From the NCBI GenBank assembly GCA_003550305.1, contig QKYT01000060.1, positions 1 through 17,652 of the forward strand: 17,652 nucleotides of DNA. The letters run 5' to 3'. Below are positions 1-9,749 of this stretch, piece after piece (the first letter of the stretch is position 1; every line of letters starts with the position of its first letter). Position numbers and translations under genes: made by a program. A model generated the notes under the pieces. That model saw only the letters and a program-made list of their open reading frames with translations. It had not been told where the DNA came from and did no database searches. The DNA comes from Glomus cerebriforme. Its lineage: Eukaryota; Glomeromycota; Glomeromycetes; Glomerales; Glomeraceae.

Positions 1-107
1 GAGCAAAAGTTAAAAGCTATGAAGAAAAATATGGACCTTTAGAACCTGATAATAAAGATGATGTAGTAGAAACTTCAACTATTGATGAGGTAAGTGAAAT
101 TGATTAG
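1..107 (+). CDS. 3' end of an unidentified protein-coding gene (partial)
   Basis: Reading from base 3, an open frame of 34 codons runs in from the left edge and stops at TAG 105-107. The peptide is acidic and hydrophilic (for example YEEKYGPLEPDNKDD, ending in SEID), like a disordered C-terminal tail. I do not recognise the protein. GAG/GTAAGT at 87-95 is also a perfect splice donor, so the true last exon could lie further right and the TAG might be intronic; the sequence cannot decide this. No domain is visible in the part seen. Confidence 0.4.
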   Translation, partial: AKVKSYEEKYGPLEPDNKDDVVETSTIDEVSEID

Positions 108-921
108 AAATCTTAATATGAAAATTGGCCTGAGATTCTTTTTTTTTTATTAAAAAAAAAAAAAAGGAAACCGAGATTAAATATAAAATAAAAAATAGAA
201 ATATGTTTAATTTATTTGATTTTTTTAGAAAAAATTATAAATATTTGAATCGGTGAACTGTCAAGTGAAAGCAAGAACATCAACATTCTTTCAAAGCAAA
301 ATTATTAACATTGATTCCCAAATTTTTAGGTAAATAAAATTCACATTTGGTTTAAATCACGTGATTGTGTTTATGCATGCTGAATATGTTATAATGAGAA
401 TATTAATTTGTTCGGTTTTCCACTTTTCAGTTCTCCACAAGTCAGACAATGACTTATCCTAAATCTTTTTCAACCAGAGGAAGGTCATACTAGCACAAGT
501 GTTTGATTTTCTCTCAAGAAAATCAGCACTTTCAATTTTGTCCATAGTTAAGTCACCATCGATGAAAGCTTCAAATTCTTTTTCAGTAGGCATACTAACC
601 CGAAAAAAATTCTTCCCCTATTGGTATTTTTTAATCCATCATTTTCTTTATTTCTTTTAATATAACATAAAGCCATACTTTTTTTATAATCAATTTATTT
701 ATTAAAAAACCGTCGTTTTATTGGCTGCACTTTCAATGATCAATGTAGTGTCAATGCTATCTTTAATATGAACACTCTTAATTAAATTGCAACATTTCGT
801 AAAGTAAATGTAGAATATATGAATTTAAATGTTCGTGCCGAAAAGATCTAAATTAGCATCATTAGCAATTTCGAAGAGCATTACATCTCAATTTCTTTTT
901 ATTTTTGATAAATATTAAATT
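108..921. other. Intergenic stretch with possible gene remnants
   Basis: About 800 bp without an intact gene. It holds an A/T homopolymer patch (about 139-174), a perfect 12-bp palindrome AATCACGTGATT at 355-366 containing the CACGTG E-box, the glycolipid-transfer-protein-like fragment at 459-593, and a second - strand near-ORF at 702-881. That near-ORF is 60 codons starting MLFEIANDANLDLF with one internal stop, and it may be another decayed gene fragment; I cannot assign it to a family. Confidence 0.5.
459..593 (-). pseudogene. Possible glycolipid transfer protein (GLTP) remnant
   Basis: A 44-codon frame starts at ATG 593 and ends at TAG 459-461. Its first half (FEAFIDGD, then DKIESADFLE) resembles the N-terminus of GLTP-fold proteins, where a conserved FLEA segment follows a short acidic stretch. 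Its last residues (CASMTFLWLKKI) resemble the later GLTP helix with the pattern LLWLKRGL. In the intact family about 50 residues separate these two parts; here they are adjacent and the frame stops at once. This fits an internally deleted, dead copy. GLTP moves glycosphingolipids between membranes. The resemblance was judged by eye over a short peptide, so this is tentative. Confidence 0.33.
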
Positions 922-3325
922 TTAAACATCAGTAATTTTACTAGACTCACTATTAATAGTTGTATTTGCATTCTTCCCTTTCTTTGCCTTCTTTTTTGAC
1001 TCGACTACCTTACCCACCTTACTACCACCATACTTATTAAGATATTCTTCTTCCCTCTTATTATCAATTTTTTTAAAAAGATATTCAGCTTTACCAAGCT
1101 TATGTCCAGGTAAAATATCAATAGTCCAAGTATCAGGTATATCTCTTAATGGAGCGTTCAATTGTCTGCAAATGGATTCAGTAGTAGAAGGCATAAAAGG
1201 AGAAAATAATGCTGATAAAAGATAAATTAAATTAATGGTAATACCAATAACCGTAGAACATTTTTCAATATTATTTTGGAACAGTGAATTATCTAATTTT
1301 GATTCTTGTAAATAACCATTTCCTAATCTTGAAATTTCCATAGCAATTTCTAATCCTGCACGTAATTTAACATTTTCTAATGTTTCAATATAATTATTTA
1401 ATAAAGAATTGATTTCATTTATAAATTCTTTTTCTTCATTTTTGTCATAAGAAAATTCTGGTACGATACTATTATATTTTGATGCAGAAAATTTAATTAC
1501 TCTATTGACAAAATTTCCTAAATTTGCAAGTAATTCATTGTTATTTTTTGCAATGAATTCTTTCCACGTAAATACTGAATCATTTGTTTCAGGTCGGCTT
1601 GAAATTAAATAATATCGCCATACTTCAACAGTAATACCAGTATCTTTAGCATCCGTACCAAAAACTCCAATATTACGTGATTTAGAAAATTTTGTATTTT
1701 CATAATTTAAGTATTCTATGTTAAAGAATGAATTAATGGAATTAGTATTTCTTAAAAATAGTAAAAAAAATAATCGTTGAAAAAAATTCTTTTCTTTCTC
1801 ACCTGTTGTGTTTATATGATATAGCATAGTCCAATCTTCACCTGTACCAAATAAAGAACTTGGAAATATAACAGTATGAAATGGAACATTATCTTTCCCC
1901 ATAAATTGATATAATTTAACATCATCAGGATTTTTCCACCACTTTTTCCAATGTGGAGTATAATTTGCAGTAATAGATAAATAACTAACAGATTTGTAAT
2001 TTTAATTAATATAATTTTATCCTTTGAATAAAAGAAAGTTCCAAAATATACTTACCCAATTGGAGCATCGAACCAAACATAAAATACTTTTTCTTTCATA
2101 TCCTCAAGTGGAACAGGAGTGCCCCATTTAAGATCTCTAGTAATACAACGAGGTTTTAAACCTTCTTTAAGCCAAGATTGTGTAATAGTTTTGCTGTTAG
2201 TTGACCATTTTCCTTCTGCACTAGTTTTTTCTACCCAATCTTCGACTGTTTTTTGTAGTGTAGCTAAATCTAAAAACATATGTTTTGATTCCCTTATAAT
2301 TGGTTGATTTCCATCTATTTTACAACGTGGATTAATTAATTCAATCGCATTCAAGAGATGTCCACAAGAATCACATTGATCTCCTCGAGCATCCTATAAA
2401 TTAAAATATTAATAATTTTATCGAGAGAATAAGGGGATAAGAAAGAATCAATCTACACACACCTCGTAACCGCATTTTGGGCAAGTTCCCTCAACATACC
2501 GATCAGCAAGGAATCTAAAAATTCGAAAAACAAATAGATGTTAATAAATCGGATAAAAAATTTTGTTACATTTATATTTAATTAGTTTACCTCTGACATT
2601 TTTCACAGAATAATTGTACCAAAGTATCTTCAGAAAGAAATCCATTTTTATAAAGTTTCATAAATATATCTTGAGAAATTCTAAGCAGATCAAAAACGCA
2701 AAAATTAAACCTCGTCACGAAATTGAATCTTAATCAAAAAAAAAAAAAAAAAAATTTAATAATACTTACTCAGTTTGTTGTTGAGTAGTGGTTCTACCAA
2801 AATAATCAAATTCGATATCAAACCATTCATATACTTGAGTATGGAGAACATTGTATTTATCACAAAGTTCTTGACAAGAAATTCCTTCTTCAAGAGCTTT
2901 CGTTTCTGTCGCTGTGCCATATTCATCTGTACCACATATAAAAAGTGTATTATATCGACGTGCACGAGAATATCTATATACAAAAAAAAAATTAAAAATA
3001 ATTATTTTATGAATATATTCAAGAAAACGTACTTTTATTTTTTTACCTAGCAAACACGTCTGCACTTAGCACACTACCAATAATATTTCCTAAATGAGGA
3101 ATATTATTAACATAAGGTAACGCACTAGTAATCAAAATATTTCTTTCTCCCTTAATAGGTTCTCTATTAAAACAAGTTTGTAAAGTTCCCGTTAGTAAAG
3201 CTATCGTTGTAAAAAAAAAACAAAAAACTATAGGTCCTTTAGAAATAGTACTTGTTTTTTTCTTTTTCAAGGTCAAGAGCCACACCAGGATTTATTTTTC
3301 GATCAGACACTAAACTTTTCGACAT
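922..3325 (-). CDS. MES1: Cytosolic methionyl-tRNA synthetase
   Basis: Class I aminoacyl-tRNA synthetase that charges tRNA-Met for initiation and elongation. Exons in coding order: 3325-3252, 3163-3047, 2973-2770, 2680-2591, 2514-2463, 2393-2056, 1984-1803, 1715-922; phases close to 616 aa. Seen: HLGN at 48-51 (the HIGH signature), the [14 protein letters not shown] block, three CxxC zinc knuckles (157/160, 173/176, 186/189), YVWFDAPIG, and KFSKS at 361-365 (the KMSKS loop), then the helical anticodon-binding domain. The C-terminal tail is Lys-rich (KKKAKKGK). There is no N-terminal GST-like domain as in yeast Mes1 and no C-terminal WHEP or EMAP-II domain, so this is a compact form. The first intron (3164-3251) has a weak donor, GTACTA, but a good TACTAAC branch site. 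The intron at 1716-1802 is a multiple of three without a stop. The gene is divergently paired with phosphomannomutase. Confidence 0.95.
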
Positions 3326-3466
3326 TTTTAAATAATTCAACACGATCTGTTTTTCAGTTCCAGTGTAACCATCATATATATATATTCTTTTTTTGGTCAC
3401 TTGATTATTTGATCGGCAAAATTTAAATGGAAAGAATTCTTACAATTTACAGTATTATTCGTTTTT
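3326..3466. promoter_or_regulatory. Shared promoter of MetRS and phosphomannomutase
   Basis: Only 141 bp separate the two head-to-head start codons, so both transcripts must start within or near it. It contains an AT run (TATATATATATTC, about 3375-3387). An upstream ATG at 3427 opens a 21-codon frame that overlaps the phosphomannomutase start (see findings). No recognised factor site was identified; the function is inferred from position. Confidence 0.5.
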
Positions 3467-4750
3467 ATGATGGCAGATTGGCAAGATCGTGAGCATCCTG
3501 ATACTATTGTCTTATTTGATGTGGATGGTACCTTAACGCCAGCTCGTAGGGTTAGTTGATTAAAAGAAAAAACATTAAATTATTAAATAATTAAGTTGCT
3601 TTGAATTTAATTCAGGCTGTGACGCCTGAAGTCGCAGAGCTACTTAAAGTTTTAAAAAAGAAGGTTGTCATCGGTTTCGTTGGTGGTTCCGACATTTCAA
3701 AGCAACAAGAACAACTTGGCCCAAATGGTATATTGAATTCTTTCTTTTTTCTTCAAATACTTAAAATTAACCAATAACATTTTAATAGTTATTAATGAAT
3801 TCGATTTTGCATTCTCGGAGAATGGACTTACTGCCTATAGATTAGGGAAACAGCTCGCATCTCAAGTATGACATCGAAATTTTCAAATGGTTGGATTCAT
3901 CCTGTTAAATTGTTAACTTACTTTAATGTTTTTTAGAGTTTTATTGGATGGATAGGTGAAGAGAAATATAAGAAATTGGCCAATTTCATTTTGAAATACA
4001 TCGTTGACCTTGATATTCCAAAGAAACGGTAAGATTGGATAACAAATATTCATTAAATTTTCTGTCCCAAATTTAAACGCGTTTTTTTATGTACTTAAAT
4101 GAGTTCAATATGTTATAAATTTACTTTATTTAGTGGGACGTTCATAGAATTCAGGAGTGGAATGATCAATGTTTCACCAATCGGAAGAAATTGCAGGTTA
4201 GATAACATTTTTTTTTAAAAGAAATTATTATTATTATATATATACTAACCTGGTTTTTTTTAGTATTGAAGAACGGAATGAATTCGAGGCGTATGATAAA
4301 ATTCATAATATCCGGCCTAAATTTGTACAAACATTGAAAGATGCTTTTTCCGATTATTCTTTGACATATTCAATCGGTATGCAATCAAAAAATATATATA
4401 TATATATATATATTTTTCATTTTCTTTATTTATTAATTCCTTATTTAAAATAAAAGGAGGACAAATATCTTTTGATGTTTTTCCTACTGGTTGGGATAAA
4501 ACTTATTGTCTCAAACATATTGAAGCTGAAAGATTTAAAACAATTCACTTTTTTGGTGATAAAACTTATGAGGTAAAGAATTGCTGATGCATAGTTTATA
4601 ATTTTTTTAAAGATATTTAAAATCGTCAAACTTTTTATATTGTAGGGAGGAAATGATTATGAAATTTATACTCATCCTGAAATTACAGGACATTCTGTTA
4701 AAAATCCTGATGAAACCATCAAGAAATTAAAAGAACTTTTTAATATCTAA
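3467..4750 (+). CDS. SEC53: Phosphomannomutase
   Basis: Interconverts mannose-6-phosphate and mannose-1-phosphate in the cytosol, feeding GDP-mannose and dolichol-P-mannose for N-glycans, O-mannosylation and GPI anchors. Exons: 3467-3550, 3616-3727, 3789-3865, 3937-4028, 4134-4196, 4264-4376, 4457-4572, 4646-4750; phases close to 253 aa, matching the family (about 245-255). Seen: the HAD nucleophile motif DVDGTLT (catalytic Asp 18, acid/base Asp 20), GGSD at 51-54, the cap-domain stretch [20 protein letters not shown] with the substrate-binding arginines, [15 protein letters not shown], and the C-terminal HAD motif FGDKT with GGNDYEI. Two ATGs are adjacent at 3467 and 3470; either may serve. 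It faces the DTWD1-like gene tail to tail, 90 bp away. It is of the eukaryotic PMM2/Sec53 type, not the bacterial ManB type. Confidence 0.96.
4392..4413. repeat. (AT)n microsatellite in phosphomannomutase intron 6
   Basis: About eleven AT dinucleotides lie inside the intron at 4377-4456, upstream of the AAAAG acceptor. Likely length-variable between strains. Confidence 0.85.
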
Positions 4751-4840
4751 TAGAAGATAAATTTTATGAAATTAGAATTTAATTAATAGAAAATTTAATT
4801 AATTATTATAATATTTAAATTTTCCTCATATTTGCTTTAT

Positions 4841-5814
4841 TCATCCATCATATTGAATATATCCTTGACGATGTCTTGAAGTAAAATGCTTTTTACCTTT
4901 ATCATTTCTATAAGTAGCTTGAATGAATTCATAAAAATATTTATAATACCATAGAAGATCATCATATCTACCATCATAACTATTATCAACAACATTATCA
5001 GATAAATTACTATTAGATTCATAAGCTTCATAATATTCTTTTAAAAAATAATATAAAGCTTCTATAGTGGCTAAATGATTTTCGCTCTTATTTTGATATC
5101 TCCAAAAAAGAGTTTTTTGTGGTTTTATTGTAACTTTTCTTATATTTTTTAATTCTTCTGTAAATTTTGTTAAACTTGACGCTTGTTGCCATGTTCCATC
5201 TATTACTAATAATTTATCGAATGAATCTCTTGGAATTTCATCTAAAGTTTTTGAATCCTATAAAAAAAAAAAATATTTTAAATTACTGAGAAAATAAGTA
5301 AAAATAAATCCAATTAAAATTACTCACAGGACCAGGAAACAGTAATAATAATCTATCTGGATTTTCATATTTTGGAATTTCTAAATTGGAATATATTGAA
5401 ACATTATCCGGTGCGATAATCTTCGCGTGTGCTACTGTTGATTTGCCTTCCAATTCTTTAAAATGTTTAACTCTATTGATAAAAAAAAATTAATTAATAA
5501 AATCTATTTTCTTAATTTAACAAAATTTAATATAAATTAAGATCCCACACATCAATTTTAATAGGTAGCTTAAGATAAGGGACATCACTTCTTTGGCATC
5601 CAACAACTTGATAACACCAATAACAAAAATATTTCATAGAACGAGTACATTGAGGACAAAGACTTCTTGTATTCAACGTATCAAGAATTGCTGTCGAAGA
5701 GATTTTGAAATAGTCAAATGGAGAACGTTGAAGTTTTGAATCTTCTTTTGGTAGTGTTCGTCTTGAGTTTTGTTGGTGCTTATCGAGTGATAAGGTACCG
5801 AAAAGTAAATCCAT
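4841..5814 (-). CDS. DTWD1: DTW-domain tRNA-uridine aminocarboxypropyltransferase (DTWD1-like)
   Basis: DTW-domain (TDD) proteins transfer the 3-amino-3-carboxypropyl group of SAM onto N3 of a uridine in tRNA (acp3U); DTWD1 acts on position 20 of animal tRNAs. Exons in coding order: 5814-5549, 5472-5328, 5257-4841; phases close to 275 aa (human DTWD1 is 304). Seen: a zinc ribbon with Cys 53, 56, 64, 67 (CPQC then CYWC), then LKLPIKIDVV, GKSTAVHAKIIAP, LLLLFPGP, the signature IDGTWQQA (DxTW at 157-160), KTLFWRYQ, and LATIEALYYFL. The first donor reads GTGGGA, which is weak, but it is the only one that restores the frame into the next conserved block. Upstream in-frame ATGs at 5841 and 5871 would add 9 or 19 residues with no family support, so I prefer 5814. 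Confidence 0.9.
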
Positions 5815-6129
5815 TTGTGCGTAGCCAGCGTAGGAGAAAAACATATATTGATGAATTGATCCCAATTTCATTGAATTTTACCACATCTGGATACGGATTC
5901 GGGATCTGCAGACCTTAGGTCCGGAATTTAGAACCAATAAAATATCCGTATTTTGCGCAATTTAAGCACGGCTCCTTTTTGCATATAATCTGGCCAAATG
6001 TATCATAATGCCGGTCAAAATTGCATATTTTCGGAAGGTGATGAATAATAGCGAAATATGATAGATATACAGTACAGTATATATAGAATAACAAAATAGT
6101 TAAATTTAGTACAGCTAGTCAAATTGTAA
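5815..6129. other. Upstream region of the DTWD1-like gene
   Basis: No gene seen. It is somewhat less AT-rich near 5885-5960, with an 8-bp inverted repeat ATACGGAT (5891-5898) / ATCCGTAT (5944-5951) and the short palindrome GACCTTAGGTC. It probably contains the promoter for the leftward gene. Confidence 0.4.
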
Positions 6130-6540
6130 ATATTATATATATTGAATTTTCCAAATATTACTGACCAATTAGTCAATTTGTATGATCAATGGAATCATAT
6201 GTATATATTTTCTCGAAAATATAATTTACAAATGCAGATCTTAAATATTTTAAGGTAATAAATATATTATAATAATAAAAATCCAATATAATATTATACT
6301 AAATATTTGATTTTATTATATTTTATAGGAAATAATCAAAAATTGGTCTTTAAATTTTGTACTTTTACTTGGTAAATATTCAAAATCAAATTTATCAATA
6401 CCAAGATTACATACTTGGCGATATCATCTATTGGACTCTATAAAATCATATGGAAATTTAAATGGCATGACCAGTGTATGAAATTCAAGTCAAAAGCTTG
6501 TTGCGCAATGCGCAAAAAAAAGTCATGTGCAATTTGTGGA
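6130..6540 (+). pseudogene. KDZ/Plavaka-type transposase remnant
   Basis: Two conceptual peptides look like the C-terminal part of the large fungal KDZ (Plavaka-like) transposases. The first, 6130-6254, contains TDQLVNLYDQWNHMYIFSR. The second, 6329-6481, contains NFVLLLGKYSKS, then IPRLHTWRYHLLDSI and YGNLNGMTS, the expected LH..RYH...I..FG..NG order. A GTAATA donor (6255) and a TATAG acceptor (6328) bracket an intron-like gap, but joining them gives an immediate stop. The second frame ends at TGA 6479-6481, and the expected continuation (YEIQVKSLLRN) is in another frame starting near 6474. So there are at least two breaks and no N-terminal or catalytic part. The family was judged by eye. 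Confidence 0.5.
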
Positions 6541-6676
6541 AAATAAATCTGATTTGCCGCATATGTGCAAATTTTTTTAAATATAGTTTTACGCAAAATT
6601 TCATTAATAATAATAAACTCAATTTACAAATTTACATTGAGGTAATTGTGTCCAATGATCATATGCCGCCTCAAAA

Positions 6677-7299
6677 TCAAAGAATATAATGAAGTGTTTC
6701 CAATTTCATCTTATTTTGCAATTTGTTTTTAATTAAATTTTGCCTTGAAAAGACTCTCTCTACTGAAACATTAGAAAGGGGAATTATTAAAATATTATGA
6801 ATAATATTTGAAGTATTAGGATATAAAGAAGAAAATTCTGTTGTTGAAAAATTCTAAACTATTGCTCAATAAATTTAAATTCTTTAAAATTAGCAATGAA
6901 TTGTCATACAGTTACCCATTCCTCTTTTTTATCAATTATTAGTTCATAAACATTACCATCTTTATCAGTTTTTTGATTACCATAAAAGTCTCCAATAATT
7001 TCAATCTCCTTTTCGCCATACTTATTAATCGAAGTTTGAGTTAAAGATAATTGTTGTGCATCAAAAATTCGCATTGAATGATGAAAATCAGAATCGGGAA
7101 ATCTTTTTTTGATATTTTGAATTATAGATAAGGAAAATTGCGAAAAAGAATTTGGAATTAAATCTAATGTTAATTGTTTACTTTCAATATATTCAAGTAA
7201 ATTTTTGCCATATGTTGGTGGTGTATCATCATCACCAATAAACATTGTTTGAATCGCATGAATTATAAATTCCCCTTGAAATGCTTTGATTAAAAACTT
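6677..7299 (-). pseudogene. hAT-family transposase remnant with C-terminal dimerisation domain
   Basis: The open part, 7299-6904, resembles the C-terminal half of hAT-type transposases of the zinc-finger/KIAA1586-like kind: IIQNIKKRFPDSDFHHSMRI, then FDAQQLS and YGEKEIEIIGDFYG. It ends at TGA 6904-6906 after EEW. Just past the stop the homology resumes (QFIANFKEFKF), and after a frameshift one frame carries LYPNTSNIIHNILIIPLSN followed by VSVERVFSRQNLI and KMKLETLHYIL, ending at TGA 6677-6679. That is the hallmark hAT dimerisation domain (SVER.FS...LI.TK.R..M...TL). The 5' edge is a TATAG acceptor after a poly-T tract, with no upstream exon in view. The element is therefore truncated and carries stops and at least one frameshift. 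Confidence 0.72.
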
Positions 7300-7618
7300 C
7301 TATAAAAAAAAAAAAACTTTAAAAATTATCAATAAAAATAATTATCTATTTTTAGAAAAAATTATAAGGGTGAGTAATAAATTCCTCACCCGGGATGAGG
7401 AATAAATTTACCCTTAATATAATTATTTTGCAAAATTGATATAATTAACTAATAGACAAATATATTGATTAATATTAAAGTGTTAAACTATTTAGCCAAA
7501 AATATATGGTATTATAATTTACAAATTACTGATATTATTTTTTATTTTAAATTATTTTATTAAATTAAATTGCAAAAATTAATAATTAATTTTCTATATT
7601 TTATCTGATCAGGATTTT
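7300..7618. other. AT-rich spacer after PIG-S
   Basis: No coding signal on either strand. Apart from the hairpin at 7361-7425 it is simple AT-rich sequence. It should contain the polyadenylation site of the leftward PIG-S gene. Confidence 0.45.
7361..7425. repeat. Imperfect palindrome around a CCCGGG core
   Basis: The core TTCCTCA-CCCGGGA-TGAGGAA (7382-7402) is flanked by near-complementary AATAAATT blocks, then TAAGGGT on the left and ACCCTTA on the right, then ATTAT and ATAAT. The whole 65 bp can fold into one hairpin. It stands out as a GC patch in AT-rich DNA. It could be a small foldback repeat or a hAT-element terminus; neither is proven. Confidence 0.7.
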
Positions 7619-9749
7619 TTACTTTTTTTTTAAACTTTTAACTTCTCTCTGAAGTGCAACAAGCAATGGTACTGATATTGGAACAAATAAAGGCATATAT
7701 ATAGCATATTTGTGTTCATCCGGAAAATAGAGCATTGATACCATTGTAGGATCAAAAAATGCAGATTCTGCCAGTTCAATTGCTTTTTTTGAATGGTATA
7801 ATGCTAAGTCATATTGATTATTATGTAAATGTTTACAAGACTAAAAATAAAAAATTTTAATAAATAATATAATACAGTAAAACAGTTAAATTTAATGATA
7901 AAAATACCTTTGACAAATTATCCAATGCCAAAAAAACCTTTCAACATAAATAAAAAATAATTAATTAAAATTAAATTAAATGATTAGCTTTGAATAAATA
8001 TTTTAAATACCTCAGTTTGAATATGATCCAATACAACCATATTTGGAATTTCTGTTACTAATTGTGACAACGATTTTAATGTTGTTATTGAAGTTACAAT
8101 ATTTTCTGCTATACGTCTCCTTACTAAATTGTCAAACTCCCACATAGTGACTGCAGTATTTGGAGGTATAACAAACTCAATACTAAAAGTTGCACCCTAT
8201 AATTAATAGGAAAATGGTATGAATCTTTCAAATTAATTTTAAAAATATTTATGATAAATAAATATAAATACCAGAGTATGTTTTGCTTCAATCCAAACAT
8301 CATGGACACCTAATAATCCTCTTAATTGCGTTATAAATATTGACATGACTGATTTTAATTCCTTAAATGAAAAATTATGGGTTCCCTTGGATCGATCTGG
8401 GTTATTAATAATTACTCCACCCCATCTTGGTATTAAAAAGGCATTATTTTCCATAATATTACCTATAATTGTTTGATGAATATTAATAATAAACATAAAT
8501 AAATTATAATATTTTTCAAAATACCTTTAGAATCTTGAATATGCAATGGACTTTGTTCTTTTGAAGGAACATACAAAATAAAGTTTAGCGTTGGATATGA
8601 TGATACAGCAGATGCAAGATTCCATTCAGCTGCATTTATGAAATGAGGCAACAATTCAGGTGTCAGAAAAAAATAATTTTCATCTGGTTTATGATTTGGC
8701 TCAAATGTTAATCTTGCATAATGCTGAATTTGGGAGTCCACTGTTAAATTTGAAATCATGGAAATCTGATTAACAAAAGGCCCCAGATATTTGTTTACTG
8801 CCTCTTCTATATCCCAATTTACAAGTAAATTTGATGGATCTCCATTCATAAGACTAAATGTTACTTGATATTGAGATGAGTATTTCATTGTTCTCATGCT
8901 ATCTAATTCAACCTTTGAATCCGATAATGGTTCTATTATAGATTTTCTGATTGCATCTTGTTCTGGCATGAACAAACTAATTATGAGATCAGAAATTGTT
9001 TTTTCAATCACATCTATAAATCAATATTTGTTAGATATAATATTCCACTTTAATCAATATAACATATAATTCAAATAATACTTACTAGTATCCCATTGAT
9101 TGATTTCTACTATAGCTTGTCTTTGGTTTCCCACCAAAACTTTGGTATCTGAATTTGATTTTGTTCTTGGCAAAATGTAAAAGCTATATTGTCCATTTTT
9201 ATTTGCCAAATTTCCCATTTCAAGATTTCCTATGATACATTTCACAGGAAAAAACAATGTTTAAAATTAGATAAAAGGTGTAGATTATCTAAGAAATTAT
9301 TTTACCATCTTGAAGATCATTCATCCAATTATTCCAATCTGCTAATTTTATTTTAACTGGAAATCGAATTGATTTTTGAGAAGTTCCATTATTTGCTTCT
9401 TTAGAATTATCGATATTGTATCTCGATGTAATCAAATTTTCCAAGTTTGAAGATAAATTTGCAAACTTAATCGTACTTGGTTTGACGTTAGCGACATAAA
9501 TTGTAAAATGTGTTGGAAACTCGAGATCAAATGCCTATATAAAAGACAATATAGCTATTAATAATTTACGTATTTAATCTAGAAGCTTAACAAGTTACTA
9601 ACCTCCCAATTTGACCATTCTTCAATTTCAGTAAAAGGTAGTTGCGCGCGATATACTTCAGTGGTTTTCCACCATAAAGGTAGACCAAATAAAATTACAA
9701 TATAAAATGATGTTATAATTAAACGGCGTATTTTATCATTTTCTTCCAT
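7619..9749 (-). CDS. GPI17: GPI transamidase complex subunit PIG-S
   Basis: Subunit of the ER GPI-transamidase, which cleaves C-terminal signal peptides and attaches GPI anchors. Exons in coding order: 9749-9603, 9534-9306, 9229-9086, 9013-8525, 8462-8272, 8196-8011, 7937-7908, 7840-7619; phases close to 545 aa (human PIG-S is 555). Seen: an N-terminal membrane helix at about 10-27 followed by the family block FGLPLWWKTTEVYRAQLPF; in the lumenal domain, YQVTFSLMNGDP, WDIEEAVNKYLGPF, LTVDSQIQHYA, LNFILYVPS, LHIQD, FLIPRWGGVIINNP; near the end, AFFDPTMVSMLYFPDEHKYA and a second helix at about 517-535, then a short Lys-rich cytosolic tail. The topology is the known one: two membrane spans around a large ER-lumenal domain. 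Exon 7 is a 30-nt microexon. The gene is divergent from SRP72. Confidence 0.94.

Noticed and set aside
2119..2307. 62-codon + strand frame
   Set aside because: It lies opposite a MetRS exon with clear family sequence; it is an antisense shadow.
2756..3065. Several short frames on both strands around 2756-3065
   Set aside because: They overlap MetRS exon 3 in other frames or read through its introns; the spliced model explains the region.
4441..4629. 62-codon - strand frame
   Set aside because: It is antisense to phosphomannomutase exon 7 and its introns, with no recognisable family.
5718..5918. 66-codon + strand frame
   Set aside because: It is antisense to exon 1 of the DTWD1-like gene, including its start.
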